Positions 9,209 to 23,200 of a stretch of 64,000 bases of DNA are shown piece after piece. The translations under genes were made by a program, and so were the position numbers. The stretch covers positions 6,508,001 to 6,572,000 of the forward strand of contig JAUCBN010000024.1 of assembly GCA_035048815.1 (NCBI GenBank), read 5' to 3'. Under the pieces are notes generated by a model. That model made no database searches. It was not told where the DNA came from and saw only the letters and a list, made by a program, of their open reading frames with translations. Within the stretch, counting starts at the first letter, position 1, and each line of letters opens with the position of its first letter. The DNA is from Abelmoschus esculentus. Lineage: Eukaryota > Streptophyta > Magnoliopsida > Malvales > Malvaceae.

Positions 9209-11477
9209 AACCGAGTAATCCGTTCGAATTTTAACCGAGTAAAAACCTTAAAATTTGAGATTAATCTGTATAATTTTGTTCAAAAGCCCATAATTAAATA
9301 TTTAAACTCATAAAATTTGATTTAATAACATTTGGTTGTCGTTCTTTTGGGATTAAAACGTGCATGTCTAAATGGGTTTTATAGAGATTCCGTTCTAACT
9401 TTAATCGAGTAAAAACCTTAAAATTTGAGATTAATCTGTATAATTTTGTTCAAAAGCCTATAATTAAATATTTAAACTCATAAAATTTGATTTAATAACA
9501 TTTGGTTGTCGTTTTATTGGGATTAAAACGTGCATGTCTAAATGGGCTTTATAGAGATTCCGTTCTAATTTTAACCGATTAAAATTCTGAAAATTTCAGA
9601 TTAATCTGTATAACTTTGTTCAAAAGCTAATAATTAAATATTTGAACTCATAAAATTTGATTTTAATAAAATTTGGTTGTCGTTTTGTTGCGATTAAAAC
9701 GTGCATGTCTAAATGGGCTATATAGAGATTCCGTTAGAATTTTAACCGAATAAAAAGCTGGAAATTTGAGATTAATCTGTATAATTTTGTTCAAAAGCCT
9801 ATAATTAACTATTTGAACACATAAAATTTAATTTAATAACATTTGGTTGTCGTTTTGATGCGATTAATACGAGCATGTCTAAATGTGCTCTATAGAGAAT
9901 CCGTTCCAATTTTAACCGAGTAAAAACCTTAAAATTTGAGATTAATCTGTATAATTTTGTTCAAAAGCCAATAATTAAATATTTAAACTCATAAAATTTG
10001 ATTTAATAACATTTGGTTGTCGTTTTGTTGGGATTAAAACGTGCATGTCTAAATGGGTTTTATAGAGATTCCGTTCGAATTTTAACCGAGTAAAAACCTT
10101 AAAATTTGAGATTAATCTGTATAATTTTGTTCAAAAGCCCATAATTAAATATTTAAACTCATAAAATTTGATTTAATAACATTTGGTTGTCGTTCTTTTG
10201 GGATTAAAACGTGCATGTCTAAATGGGCTTTATAGAGATTCTGTTCTAATTTTAACCGAGTAAAATTCTGAAAATTTCAGATTAATCTGTATAATTTTGC
10301 TCAAAAGCTAATAATTAAATATTTGAAATCATAAAATTTGATTTTATTAAAATTTTGTTGTCGTTTTGATGCGATTAAAACGTGTATGTCTAGATGGGCT
10401 TTATAGAGATTCCGTTCGAATTTTAACCGAGTAAAAAGCTGAAAATTTGATTTTAATGTGTATAATTTTGTTCAAAAGCCTATAATTAACTATTTGAACT
10501 CATAAAATTTAATTTAATAACATTTGGTTGTCATTTTGATGCGATTAATACGAGCATGTCTAAATGTGCTCTATAGAGAATCCGTTCTAATTTTAACCGA
10601 GGAAAAACCTTAAAATTTGAGATTAATCTGTATAATTTTGTTCAAAAGCCAATAATTAAATATTTAAACTCATAAAATTTGATTTAATAACTTTTGGTTG
10701 TCGTTTTGTTGGGAATAAAACGTGCATGTCTAAATGGCTTTATAGAGATTCCGTTCTAATTTTAATCGAGTAAAATTCTAAAAATTTCAGATTAATCTCT
10801 ATAATTTTGTTTAAAATCTAATAATTAAATATTTGAAATCATGAAATTTGATCTTAATAAAATTTGGTTATCGTTTTGATGCGATTAAAACGTGCATGTC
10901 TAAATGGGCTTTATAGAGATTTCGTTCAAATTTTAACCGAGTAAAAAGCTGAAAATTTGATATTAATCTGTATAATTTTATTCAAAAGCCTATAATTAAC
11001 TATTTGAACTCATAAAATTTAATTTAATAACATTTGTTTGTCGTTTTGATGCGATTAATACGAGCATGTCTAAATGTACTCTATAGAGAATCCGTTCGAA
11101 TTTTAACCGAGGAAAAACCTTAAAATTTGAGATTAATCTGTATAATTTTGTTCAAAAGCCAATAATTAAATATTTAAACTCATAAAATTAGATTTAATAA
11201 CATTTGGTTGTCGTTTTGTTTGGATTAAAACGTGCATGTCTAAATGGGCTTTATAGAGATTCTGTTCTAATTTTAACCGAGTAAAATTCTGAAAATTTCA
11301 GATTAATCTGTATAATTTTGTTCAAAAGCTAATAATTAAATATTTGAAATCATAAAATTTTATTTTAATAAAATTTGGTTGTCGTTTTGTTGCGATTAAA
11401 ACGTGCATGTCTAAATGGGCTTTATAAAGATTCCGTTCGAATTTTAATCGAGTAAAAAGCTGAAAATTTGAGATTAA
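9209..11477. repeat. 170-bp satellite, second block (about 13 monomers)
   Basis: Continuation of the array split by the LINE. Monomer types A, B and C are all present, but the order is less regular than in the third block: B-type monomers follow one another in places, such as 9250-9590. It ends at GAGATTAA (11470-11477), where the outer solo LTR begins. No coding potential. Confidence 0.95.
11473..11477. other. Outer LTR target-site duplication, left (ATTAA)
   Basis: ATTAA precedes TGTAACCCCC at 11478 and recurs at 17297-17301 after the other LTR end. Joining the two sides restores a normal satellite monomer (GAGATTAATCTGTATAAT). Confidence 0.85.
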
Positions 11478-12972
11478 TGTAACCCCCTTAGCCCGGCTTA
11501 GACGGAACCAGTACTAATGGGTCACACGGGGAATATCGAACCAAACCGTGAGGGTCTGATCTGATAAACAACCCTGAAAACCGTAATTCTTTTTTTTTAT
11601 CTAGATGCACGATTAATCTACTATGTGTAATTAACTCAAGTAAGACAGAGACGGACGCAGTTCAACCATTATAAGTAAATCAATTAAACGCATACATGAT
11701 TAGGGACCAAAATGTAAAGAACTAATTTGCATCACCATATCCACTATCAATCCACCGGATAACAATTAAGCAATCTTAACACATTCATCATACAATTCAG
11801 ATCAAACGAGGTATCTTAGTTAATCGATTTTACGTTCTAGCATTTATGGACCTACTTACAAAGTATGTAAAATTAGGTATTCATTCATCTTGTAACATTC
11901 ATTGTGTGTTCGGGTTAAAACATGAATCATGGTATCACAACATCTCCTAAATTGCTCATAAATCCACTGTATTCACTTACTAAATTAAATCCTACATTTC
12001 ATGCATTTAAAACTCTCGAATAGCCCTTTCTAAGCGATGTGTTTCGAAACAGCCTTGGAGTGTTTCAGAATACATGTGCCCAGTGAACTCATGGTTCGAA
12101 CTATGGTCACCTGTTTCAAAACAACCATAGGGTGTTTCGGAACAGCCATGTCTAGTAGCTTTTGGTACCGAACCCTGGTTCGATACAGACGTTCAAATAG
12201 GCATAGGGGTATCGATACTGCCACAGGGTGTTTCGATACCCCCTATATTCTGGACTGAGTGAGACGTATTAAGCTCATTTAAACCAACCCAAGCATAAAC
12301 TTTAATAACCCGAAACTATATGCAACATTCCTAGGCATCTCCATCAACATAAACACACCTCAAATCACTTGAAAAGATCACAAGGAGACCTATAGGCATG
12401 CTTCCTAAAGGAAGACTAGCAACATAACAATCATGTTAGTTCATGCTTCAACAACTCAAACAAATCCAAAGTTCAACAATTAACAATCAAACAATGATGG
12501 TCTTACTACATCATGAAACCAAGCTTAAGTACTCACTCCTCGCATAGGTTGTATTACACATTGCCTTGCCCTATTTATTTGCCAAAAACATACTAAATTC
12601 AAAGTGATCTTCCCGTTGGTTTCCTTGCCTCGAACGATGCCCAAAGTGCCTTTATTTTTCTGCAAGGATGAAAAGAGAGCTTAAGCAAACATGCTTAGTG
12701 AGGAAGCTCTACACAAATCATCAATGCATCTATTTAAAACCATGTTGAAACCATAATTTGCAATACTTTGTTAAATCATGCATGCCAATATTACATGCCC
12801 AAGTTCATTAAATCATATGCATCCTTGAGTTCACATAACCTTATCAAAGCAATTTATAAATGACGCTCAAACCTCTTCTCAATTTCATGTATGTATATTG
12901 GCTTTTCTAGTGACCACTTAATGTGAACCTTGAGTTCACCGAATACATGGATCCATGAGACATTTGCCTTGT

Positions 12973-13157
12973 CATGACACGAAGTCACCATTAACATGAC
13001 ACGAAGTCACCATTGACATGACACGAAGTCACCATTGACATGACACGAAGCCACCATTAGCACTACCACGCACGATCAGACACATAGTCACCCTTGTTAC
13101 GTGTAGGTGGCTCTACCACGCACGGTTGGACACAAAGTCACCCTTGTTACGTGTAGG
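12973..13157. repeat. Short tandem repeats inside the outer LTR
   Basis: Four copies of a 22-bp unit (CATGACACGAAGTCACCATT plus two bases) at 12973-13060, followed by two copies of a 50-bp unit starting TACCACGCAC at 13064 and 13114. Minisatellites of this type are common in long gypsy LTRs. The copies are contiguous, with no unique spacers. Confidence 0.85.
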
Positions 13158-13594
13158 CAATATTCTGTATACTCAGTTTTGATTACAGTGCTCTTAAGAC
13201 AATCCTAATGACATGTCATTCGTATTCGAATCTAAAGTTAGTGTCACTAAGCCAATATCATAATCAAATATGCATGATAACTTGCTGCTCATAATGCATG
13301 CATAATATGTTCAACAAATGAACCAAAAGCCATGCCCAAGGGCACCATCATGTATAAGGCAATTAACCACATTGCATTCCAAATCATTTCTCATAATTTT
13401 TCATAATCATGGATGTTGAATAAGCTATGCATTTCAGCAAGTACCTCTCATGTATGCATCAATTCAAAACATGCTCATGCACTTCCATAAATCCCATTGC
13501 ATTACCAATAAAATACCTTTGTCAAAAATAGCCGAAACTCATATCGGTTCATCAAAACAATTACTTTACTTACTCTTGAACTATGGAAGGTTTT

Positions 13595-13599
13595 CAAAC
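13595..13599. other. Inner LTR target-site duplication, left (CAAAC)
   Basis: CAAAC at 13595-13599 recurs at 15944-15948. The outer-LTR sequence reads through naturally when the insert and one copy are removed. Confidence 0.75.
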
Positions 13600-14097
13600 T
13601 ATAATACCACAAAAATTATATCTAATTTTAAAAGCCCTAATTTTAAAATCCCTAATTAAAAACTCTTTTTAGATTCCCAATTTCTGAAACCCTAATTTTT
13701 TTTGAGGTTTTAAATTGATTTTCTTTATTTAAGGGAAAATTTTTGAGATAAGATTTTAAAGTTCTGAAAGTTTAAATATGAATTTAAAGATTAAAAGTTA
13801 AAGTGATGTTTTAAAATTAGATGACTTTTTGGATAACTAATTTGCTTTTAAACTGAGATTAATTATATTTTTTATTAAGAGTTTTTCTACAATCAATCTT
13901 TTTGTTAAAAATATTATTTTATTTAATTATTATTTTATCAAAACTCTTTGTTTAATATTATATATATATTATATAAAGTCTCAGATAAAGATAAGAAGCT
14001 CATTTAAAATTATACAATCTTATTTTTTATCATTATTATATTTATAATGAGATCTAATAGAATTTTAATTCTACTTAAACTCAGTTATTTTTTTCAC

Positions 14098-14105
14098 TAT
14101 AAATA
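14098..14105 (+). promoter_or_regulatory. Putative TATA box of inner LTR
   Basis: TATAAATA in a CACTATAAATAC context, with pyrimidine-rich sequence 40-90 bp downstream. It is the best Pol II core promoter candidate in this LTR; activity is unknown. Confidence 0.5.
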
Positions 14106-14976
14106 CATATTGTGATCTAAGAGAAATCACTATATTATTTTTCCTCCATCAAGATTCTCTAAAAACTTTGTTCTCACTCTTTATTTCTGTTCGAGATCAA
14201 AACTATGTTATGCAATAATTTGAGTTGCTTTGGCTAAGGTGTGTTCTCTTACTGTTGCTAGATGTGTTTATCTAAAATATATATTTTTCTGTGACATGTT
14301 TAATATTGTGATTTTAGAAATATATAAAACTTTTGGATTTTGAAATCCTACACTTTTGTGAGTAAATATGATTTTAAATCCTGTGAATATGTATTTTCAG
14401 ATAAATTATGATTTTGGATTGAACTATGATTGAAATATGTAGTTGTGATTTGTGTTTTGCGTACATCTTGTTTTGTATTGTTTTTCTAAAATATTACTCT
14501 TCAAAAATAATTTTATAAATCATGTTTTTTTTTGTTTTTATATACCTCTTTGTGATACGCTAAGTTCTTTAGGTTACTTTATCTTAGTTTTCTCTTACAA
14601 ATCTGGGGGCTTTAAGCAATTCAATACCTAAAGAATCTCCTATTTTATCTGGTTATTTTATTATTTAATATAAAACTAACTTTTAGTCATTATTATTTTT
14701 AGAAACTTCGATGCATTTGAAAATTATGGTTATTTCAGTATATATAAATATTTTATTTGAATCATCTGAATATAATATTATTTTAATGAGTTTTGAGATA
14801 ATGTATTTGGAGAATTTTAACTCTTTTCAAGTCATCAATTCTTAATTATAATTTTAATTTTGGGTTTTAACGAATTATTAAGTATTTAAATATTTTAAAG
14901 TTACAATAAAATAATATAAATTAAATTAATTTTGAGGGTAAAGTTTTTAATGTTAACTTTTTAGGTTTAACCTATC

Positions 14977-15140
14977 TCTTCTTGTGCTAAATATGTGTTT
15001 TTTTGTGTTAAATATGTGAGTTTTCACGTGCTATTGTTAATTGAATACAAATGTGTGTTTTCCTCTTGTGTTAAATGTGTGTTTCTTCTTGTGCTATTGT
15101 AAAATGAATTTAAATGTGCGTTCTCTTCATGTGTTAGATT
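14977..15140. repeat. Minisatellite in inner LTR
   Basis: Imperfect repeats built on CTTGTGCTAAATATGTGTTT and CTTGTGTTAAATGTGTGTTT, with interspersed GTGCTATTGT segments. Four to five degenerate copies. Confidence 0.65.
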
Positions 15141-17296
15141 TTCTGTGTATTGTACTTATCCGTTATTGAGACTTTACGGTATATCGACATACTATATGAT
15201 ATTGTGAATATTGTGTTACACTATGAGAGTGCGATCAAGTTTATTGAATTGTGTGATTCGTATACTATACGGATATCTGTGTTGTGACATGAGATCATTG
15301 GCATTTATTGCATTACATGTGCATGGGATGGATTGTACGGAGGAAGGTGGTTTTACCACACTGTGTTTTGGAGAAATAAGGGGTGAGGGGTTCTGGGGAA
15401 CTACCTCCACTGTGATCGGTTGGCTTTGCCACCACTGTGTTTGGCGTTCGGAGTATGGGACTTCATTCTCTGTGATATTGCATTTTCTGTGACATTGCAT
15501 TCATCACTCTTTGTGTTTATTTACTATGGAAGTTATATTATAATTGTGATTGTGATTTGAGTGATATTGTGATTTTTGTTTGCACTTTAGAGGCACACTG
15601 GGCTTTATAGCTTATTCTTTTAGTTTATTTTCTTTTTCAGATATATGACCCTAAGAGTTGGTACTTGGAGATCTCTACCGGACAACATTTTCTTTCAGTA
15701 CGGTATTTACAACCATTTTTGTTTTAGTTATTTTGGGATTATCAGGGATCTAAGATGTTTTAAAACCTCATGTATAAAATTGTTTTACCATTTTTAAATC
15801 AGAATATTTACTTTTTAATTATGTTTTTATCTTTTGGTTTACAAATTGGTTTTGTATCACTTTTTAAAATTTCTTGACATAAAAGTTTAAAAAACAACAA
15901 TTTTAACCTACCGTACTCTTTAAGTTAAAATTAAGGGGTTACACAAACTCTTCCATAGCCCCCAAAAACAGAACGTACCAAACGCGATTCGCTTTAAAAT
16001 CCGTAACCACTCACCAATAAGCGAAATGAGCTTTCGCCGCTATCCGATGATCGCACCAACGCACCAGCACTCAAGCTTCTTCTTGTACCTCTTCTACAAC
16101 ATTAAAAACAGAGCATTCTCACATCATAACATGCTCAAACCAAAAGCCACATCCGATCACCATTAAACTACCAAAAACTTAGCCGAAAAGACCGAAAACA
16201 AAGCCGAAACACATCCGAACAACATCAGCCCAAAACCTAACGAATCTAACACCTAATCTACCTCAATTATGATCCAAAAACACATCTAAACCATCCTTAT
16301 ACCTCCAGAAACATTTAAGCATCTAAAACAGCCCATAAAACAACCGAAAAGCACCTTAAAACTACACCGATTGCATTATTCCGGGATTAAATTAATGTTC
16401 TATCAAATCAAGACTCAATTAACCATTTAATTAACATAAAAACATAATTGAATTCATCTAATTCCATCATTACATGAGATCCAAAAAGATTTCATAAAAA
16501 CTTCCACAAAAACACTAGATCTAAAATTAAAAACATAGAATCAAGTTTTTATTCAAAGATTAGCAAGCTAATACTTGGGAATTTCAATAAAGAACCTTAG
16601 AAAAGAATAAAAATCCAGAAAATTACCTTCAAGATCTATTCACCAAAAATATGTATTTTTCCCCTTCTTTATTCCTTGCAATTTGATGTAGATTTGATGA
16701 AATTGATGCATAGGTTTTGTAAAGGATGGAAAGATGATGCAAATGATGTAATCTTTGTTGAAAAAGATGTAAAAATCGGCAAGAAATTGAAGAGAAAAGA
16801 TGAAGAGAAAGTGAATAGAAAATGAGAGAAAAAGATGAGAGAAAATGAGAGAAAAGTGGTTTTGAGAAAAATGATTAAAAATCCAATTAAAGTAATTAAA
16901 AATACGTTTTGGTGAATAAATCATTATTAAAAATTAGAAATGGGTTTATGGCCCTCTAAGGATTCTAAGTTTAGCTTGCATTTCAATTTAGTCACTAAAA
17001 AGATAAAATTGCCGAAAATTCCAAATTAAGTCCCCCAATTTTCCAAAAATTACAAATCGATCACTTATGCATAATTAAGCATAATTAAAAATCATTATAA
17101 AATACAAATTATTTTCTTTTAATTTTTGAAATATATTTTTAATATCTCAAACCATATTCCAAAACTATTATTTTTCTTAATTAAAAATATCCTTATTTTA
17201 TTTTTCCCAGAATTAATGAACCGGAGAACCCGATTCGACCCGAATCGAAATCCCCTAACTAAGCCTAAACTAATAACCCATAAAAGGGATGTTATA

Positions 17297-20200
17297 ATTA
17301 ATCTGTATAATTTTGTTCAAAAGCCTATAATTAACTGTTTGAACTCATAAAATTTAATTTAATAACATTTGGCTGTCGTTTTGATGCAATTAATACGAGC
17401 ATGTCTAAATATGCTCTATAGAGAATCCGTTCGAATTTTAACCTTGAAAAAACCTTAAAATATGAGATTAATCTGTATAATTTTGTTCAAAAGCCCATAA
17501 TTAAATATTTAAACTCATAAAATTTTATTTAATAATATTTGGTTGTCGTTTTGTTGGGATTAAAACGTGCATGTCTAAATGGGCTTTATATAGATTCCGT
17601 TCTAATTTTAATAGAGTAAAATTCTGAAAATTTCAGATTAATCTACATAATTTTTTTTCAAAAGCTAATAATTAAATATTTGAAATCATAAAATTTGATT
17701 TTATTAAAATTTGGTTGTCGTTTTGATACGATTAAAACGTGCATGTCTAAATGTGCTTTATAGAGATTTCGTTCGAATTTTAACCGAGTAAAAAGCTGAA
17801 AATTTGAGTTTAATCTGTATAATTTTGTTCAAAAGCCCATAATTAACTATTTGAACTCATAAAATTTAATTTAATAACATTTGGTTATCGTTTTGATGCG
17901 ATTAATCCGAGCATGTCTAAATGTGCTCCAAAGAGAATCCGTTCGAATTTTAACCGAGTAAAAACCTTAAAATTTGAGATTAATCTATATAATTTTGTTC
18001 AAAAGCCCATAATTAAATATTTAAACTCATAAAATTTGATTTAATAACATTTGGTTATCGTTTTATTGGGATTTAAACGTGCATGTCTAAATGGGCTTTA
18101 TAGAGATTCCGTTCTAATTTTAACCGAGTAAAAACCTTAAAATTTGAGATTAATCTGTATAATTTTGTTTAAAAGCCGATAATTAAATATTTAAACTCAT
18201 AAAATTTGATTTAATAACATTTGGTTGTTGTTTTGTTGGGATTAAAAGGAGCATGTCTAAATGGGCTTTTTAGAGATTCCGTTCTAATTTTAACCGAGTG
18301 AAATTCTGAAAATTTCTGATTAATCTGTATAATTATGTTCAAAAGCTAATAATTAAATATTTGAAATCATAAAATTTGATTTTAATAAAATTTGGTTATC
18401 GTTTTGATGCGATTAAAATGTGCATGTCTAAATGGGCTTTATAGGGATTCTGTTCGAATTTTAATCGAGTAAAAAGCTGAAAATTTGAGATTAATCTGTA
18501 TAATTTTGATCAAAAGCCTATAATTAACTATTTGAACTCATAAAATTTAATTTAATAACATTTTATTGTCGTTTTGATGCGATTAATTCGAGCATGTCTA
18601 AATATGCTCTATAGAGAATCCGTTCGAATTTTAACCGAGTAAAAACCTTAAAATTTGAGATTAATCTGATTAATTTTGTTCAAAGGCCCATAATTAAATA
18701 TTTAAACTCATAAAATTTGATTTAATAACATTTGGTTATCATTTTGTTGGTATTAAAACGTGCATGTTTAAATGGGCTTTATAGAGATTCCGTTCTATTT
18801 TAACAGAGTAAAAACCTTAAAATTTGAAATTAATCTATATAATTTTGTTCAAAAGCCCATAATTAAATATTTAAACTTATAAAATTTGATTTAATAACAT
18901 TTGGTTGTCGTTTTGTTGGGATTTAAACGTGCATGTCTAAATGGGCTTTATAGAGATTCCATTCTAGTTTTAACCGAGTAAAAACCTTAAAATTTGAGAT
19001 TAATCTGTATAATTTTGTTCAAAAGCCCATAATTAAATATTTAAACTCATAATATTTGATTTAATAACTTTTGGTTGTCGTTTTGTTGGGATTAAAACGT
19101 ACATGTCTAAATGGGCTTTATAGAGATTCCTTTCTTTTTTTAACCAAGTAAAATTCTGAAAATTTCAGATTAATCTCTATAATTTTGTTCAAATTCTAAT
19201 AATTAAATATTTGAAATCATAAAATTTGATTTTAATAAAATTTGGTTGTCGTTTTGATGCGATTAAAACGTGCATATCTAAATGGGCTTTATAGAGATTC
19301 TGCTCGAATCTTAACCGAGTAAAAAGCTGGAAATTTGAGATTAATCTATATAATTTTGTTCAAAAGCCTATAATTAACTATTTGAACTCATAAAATTTAA
19401 TTTAATAACATTTGGTTGTCGTTTTGATGCGATTAATACGAGCAAGTCAAAATATACTCTATAGAGAATCCGTTCGAATTTTAACCGAGTAAAAACCTTA
19501 AAATTTGAGATTATTCTGTATAATTTTGTTCAAAAGCCCATAATTAAATATTTAAAGTCATAAAATTTGATTTAATAACATTTGGTTGTCGTTTCGTTGG
19601 TATTAAAACGTGCATATCTAAATGGGCTTTATAGACATTCCGTTCTAATTTTAACCGAGTAAAATTCTGAAAATTTCAGATTAATCTGTATAATTTTGCT
19701 CAAAAGCTAATACTTAAATATTTGAAATCATAAAATTTGATTTTAATAAAATTTTGTTATCGTTTTGATGCGATTAACACGTGCATGTCTAAATGGGCTT
19801 TATAGAGATTCCGTTCGAATTTTAACCGAGTAAAATGCTGAAAATTTGAGATTAATCTGTATAATTTTGTTCAAAAGACTTTAATTAACTATTTGAACTA
19901 ATAAAATTTAATTTAATAACATTTGGTTGTCGTTTTGATACGATTAATACGAGCATGACTAAATATGCTCTATAGAGAATCCGTTCAAATTTTAACCAAG
20001 TAAAATCCTTAAAATTTGAGATTAATCTGTATAAATTTGTTCGAAAGCCCATAATTAAATATTTAAACTCATAAAATTTGATTTAATAACATTTGGTTGT
20101 CGTTTTGTTTGGAATAAAACGTGCATGTCTAAATGGGCTTTATAGAGATTCTGTTCTAATTTTAACCGTGTAAAATTCTGAAAATTTCAGATTAATCTGT

Positions 20201-23200
20201 ATAATTTTGTTCAAAAGCTAAAAATTAAATATTTGAAATCATAAAATTTGATTTTAATTAAATTTGGTTGTCGTTTGGATGCGATTAAAACGTGCATGTC
20301 TAAATGGGCTTTATAGAGATTCTGTTCGAATTTTAACCGAGTAAAAAGCTGAAAATTTGAGATTAATCTGTATAATTTTATTCAAAAGCCTATAATTAAA
20401 TATTTGAACTCATAAAATTTAATTTAATAACATTTGGTTATCGTTTTGATACGATTAATACGAGCATGTCTAAATATGCTCTATAGAGAATCCGTTCGAA
20501 TTTTAACCGAGTAAAAACCTTAAAATTTGCGATTAATCTGTATAATTTTGTTCAAAAGCCCATAATTAAATATTTAAACTCATAAAATTTGATTTAATAA
20601 CATTTGGTTGTCGTTTTGTTTGGATTAAAACGTGCATGTCTAAATGGGCTTTATAGAGATTCTGTTCTAATTTTAACCGTGTAAACTTCTGAAAATTTCA
20701 GATTAATCTGTATAATTTTGTTCAAAAGCTAATAATTAAATATTTGAAATCATAAAATTTGATTTTAATAAAATTTGGTTGTCGTTTTGTTGCGATTAAA
20801 ACGTGCATGTCTAAATTGGCTTTATAGAGATTCCGTTCGAATTTTAACCGAGTAAAAAGATGAAAATTTGAGATTAATCTGTATAATTTTATTCAAAAGC
20901 CTATAATTAACTATTTGAACTCATAAAATTTAATTTAATAACATTTGGTTATCGTTTTGATACGATGAATACGAGCATATCTAAATTTGCTCTATAGAGA
21001 ATCCGTTCGAATTTTAACCGAGTAAAAACCTTAAAATTTGGGATTAATCTGTATAATTTTGTTCAAAAGCCCATAATTAAATATTTAAACTCATAAAATT
21101 TGATTTAATAACATTTGGTTGTCGTTTTGGTGGGATTAAAACGTGCATATCTAAATGGGCTTTATAGAGATTCCGTTCTAATTTTAACCGACTAAAATTG
21201 TGAAAATTTCAGAGTAATCTGTATAATTTTGTTCAAAAGCTAATAATTAAATATTTGAACTCATAAAATTTGAATTTAATAAAATTTGGTTGTCGTTTTG
21301 ATACGATTAAAACGTTTATGTCTAAATGGGCTTTATAGATATTCCGTTCGAATTTTAACCGAGTAAAATGCTGAAAATTTGAGATTAATCTGTATAATTT
21401 TGTTCAAAAGCCTTTAATTAACTATTTGAACTCATAAAATTTAATTTAATAACATTTGGTTGTCGTTTTGATACGATTAATACGAGCATGTCTAAATATG
21501 CTCTATAGAGAATCCGTTCGAATTTTAACCAAGTAAAAACCTTAAAATTTGAGATTAATCTGTATAAATTTGTTCAAAAGCCCATAATTAAATATTTAAA
21601 CTCATAAAATTTGATTTAATAACATTTGGTTGTCGTTTTGTTTGGATTAAAACGTGCATGTCTAAATAGGCTTTATAGAGATTCTGTTCTAATTTTAACC
21701 GTGTAAACTTCTGAAAATTTCAGATTAATCTGTATAATTTTGTTCAAAAGCTAATAATTAAATATTTGAAATCATAAAATTTGATTTTAATTAAATTTGG
21801 TTGTCGTTTTGATGCGATTAAAACGTGCATGTCTACATGAGCTTTATAGAGATTCCGTTCGAATTTTAACCGAGTAAAAAGATGAAAATTTGAGATTAAT
21901 CTGTATAATTTTGTTCAAAAGCCTATAATTAACTATTTGAACTCATAAAATTTAATTTTATAACATTTGGTTGTCGTTTTGATACGATTAATACGAGCAT
22001 GTCTAAATATGCTCTATACAGAATACGTTCGAATTTTAACCGAGTAAAAACCTTAAAATTTGAGATTAATCTGAATAATTTTGTTCAAAAGCCTATAATT
22101 AAATATTTAAACTCATAAAATTTGATTTAATAACATTTGGTTGTCGTTTTGATGGGATTAAAACATGCATATCAAAATGGGCTTTATAGAGATTCTGTTC
22201 TAATTTTAACCGATTAAAATTCTGAAAATTTCAGATTAATCTGAATAATTTTGTTCAAAAGCTAATAATTAAATATTTGAACTTATAAAATTTGATTTTA
22301 ATAAAATTTGGTTGTCGTTTTGATGCGATTAAAACGTGCATGTCTACATGGGCTTGATAGAGATTCCGTTCGAATTTTAACCGAGTAAAATGCTGAAAAT
22401 TTGAGATTAATCTGTATAATTTTGTTCAAAAGCCTATAATTAACTATTTGAACTCATAAAATTTAACTTAATAACATTTGGTTGTCGTTTTGATACGATT
22501 AATACGAGCATGTCTAAATATGCTCTGTAGAGAATCCGTTCGAATTTTAACCGAGTAAAAACCTTAAAATTTGAGATTAATCTATATAATTTTGTTCAAA
22601 AGCCCATAATTAAATATTTAAACTCATAAAATTTGATTTAATAACTTTTGATTGTCGTTTTGTTTGGATTAAAACGTGCATATCTAAATGGGCTTTATAG
22701 AGATTCCGTTCTAATTTTAACTGAGTATAATTCTGAAAATTTCAGAATAATCTGTATAATTTTGTTCTAAAGCTAATAATTAAATATTTGAAATCATAAA
22801 ATTTGATTTTAATAAAATTTGGTTGTCGTTTTGATGCGATTAAAACGTCCATGTCTAAATGGGCTTTATAGAGATCCCGTTCGAATTTTAACCGAGTAAA
22901 AAGCTGAAAATTTGAGATTAATTTGTATAATTTTGTTCAAAAGCCTATAATTAACTATTTGAACTCATAAAATTTAATTTAATAACATTTGATTGTCGTT
23001 TTGATACGATTAATACGAGCATGTCTAAATATGCTCTATAGAGAATCCGTTCGAATTTTAACCAAGTAAAAACCTTAAAGTTTGAGATTAATCTGTATAA
23101 ATTTGTTCAAAAGCCCATAATTAAATATTTAAACTCATAAAATTTGATTTAATAACATTTGGTTGTCGTTTTGTTTGGATTAAAACGTGCATGTCTAAAT

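Larger units (their letters stand above)
13600..15943 (+). mobile_element. Inner gypsy-type solo LTR nested in the outer LTR
   Basis: 2344 bp from TATAATACC (a decayed TGTAATACC start) to GGGGTTACA, flanked by CAAAC duplications. No internal region remains, so it is a solo LTR. Plus orientation is suggested by a TATAAATA box at 14098-14105, about 500 bp in, followed by a pyrimidine-rich transcribed-leader-like stretch (14140-14190). It contains a GTGTTAAATATGTG-type minisatellite (14977-15140) and repeated ACTGTG motifs (15355-15500). The open frames at 15211-15500 on both strands overlap and show no known motif. Confidence 0.75.
11478..17296 (-). mobile_element. Outer gypsy-type solo LTR, split by a second solo LTR
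   Basis: The left end is TGTAACCCCC and the right end GGGATGTTATA (TGTTACA expected, with one C-to-T change), flanked by 5-bp ATTAA duplications inside satellite. There is no PBS, PPT or coding remnant, so this is a solo LTR left by LTR-LTR recombination. Without the inner insertion it is about 3.47 kb. Orientation is judged minus, from the pyrimidine-rich leader-like stretch on the minus strand at about 16860-16640 and from similarity of layout to the minus-strand LTR at 59209-61809. It contains GTTTCGATACC-like repeats (12035-12245) and short tandem repeats (12973-13157). The weak open frames at 12030-12258 and 16640-16924 look fortuitous. Confidence 0.82.

Noticed and set aside
12973..13157. 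Regularly repeated 22-bp and 50-bp units that might suggest a CRISPR array
   Set aside because: The copies are contiguous with no unique spacers, and the context is a plant LTR.
15211..15500. Overlapping open frames on both strands (93 and 94 aa)
   Set aside because: They are within the inner solo LTR, on opposite strands of the same DNA, Cys- and Gly-rich by chance and without known motif.
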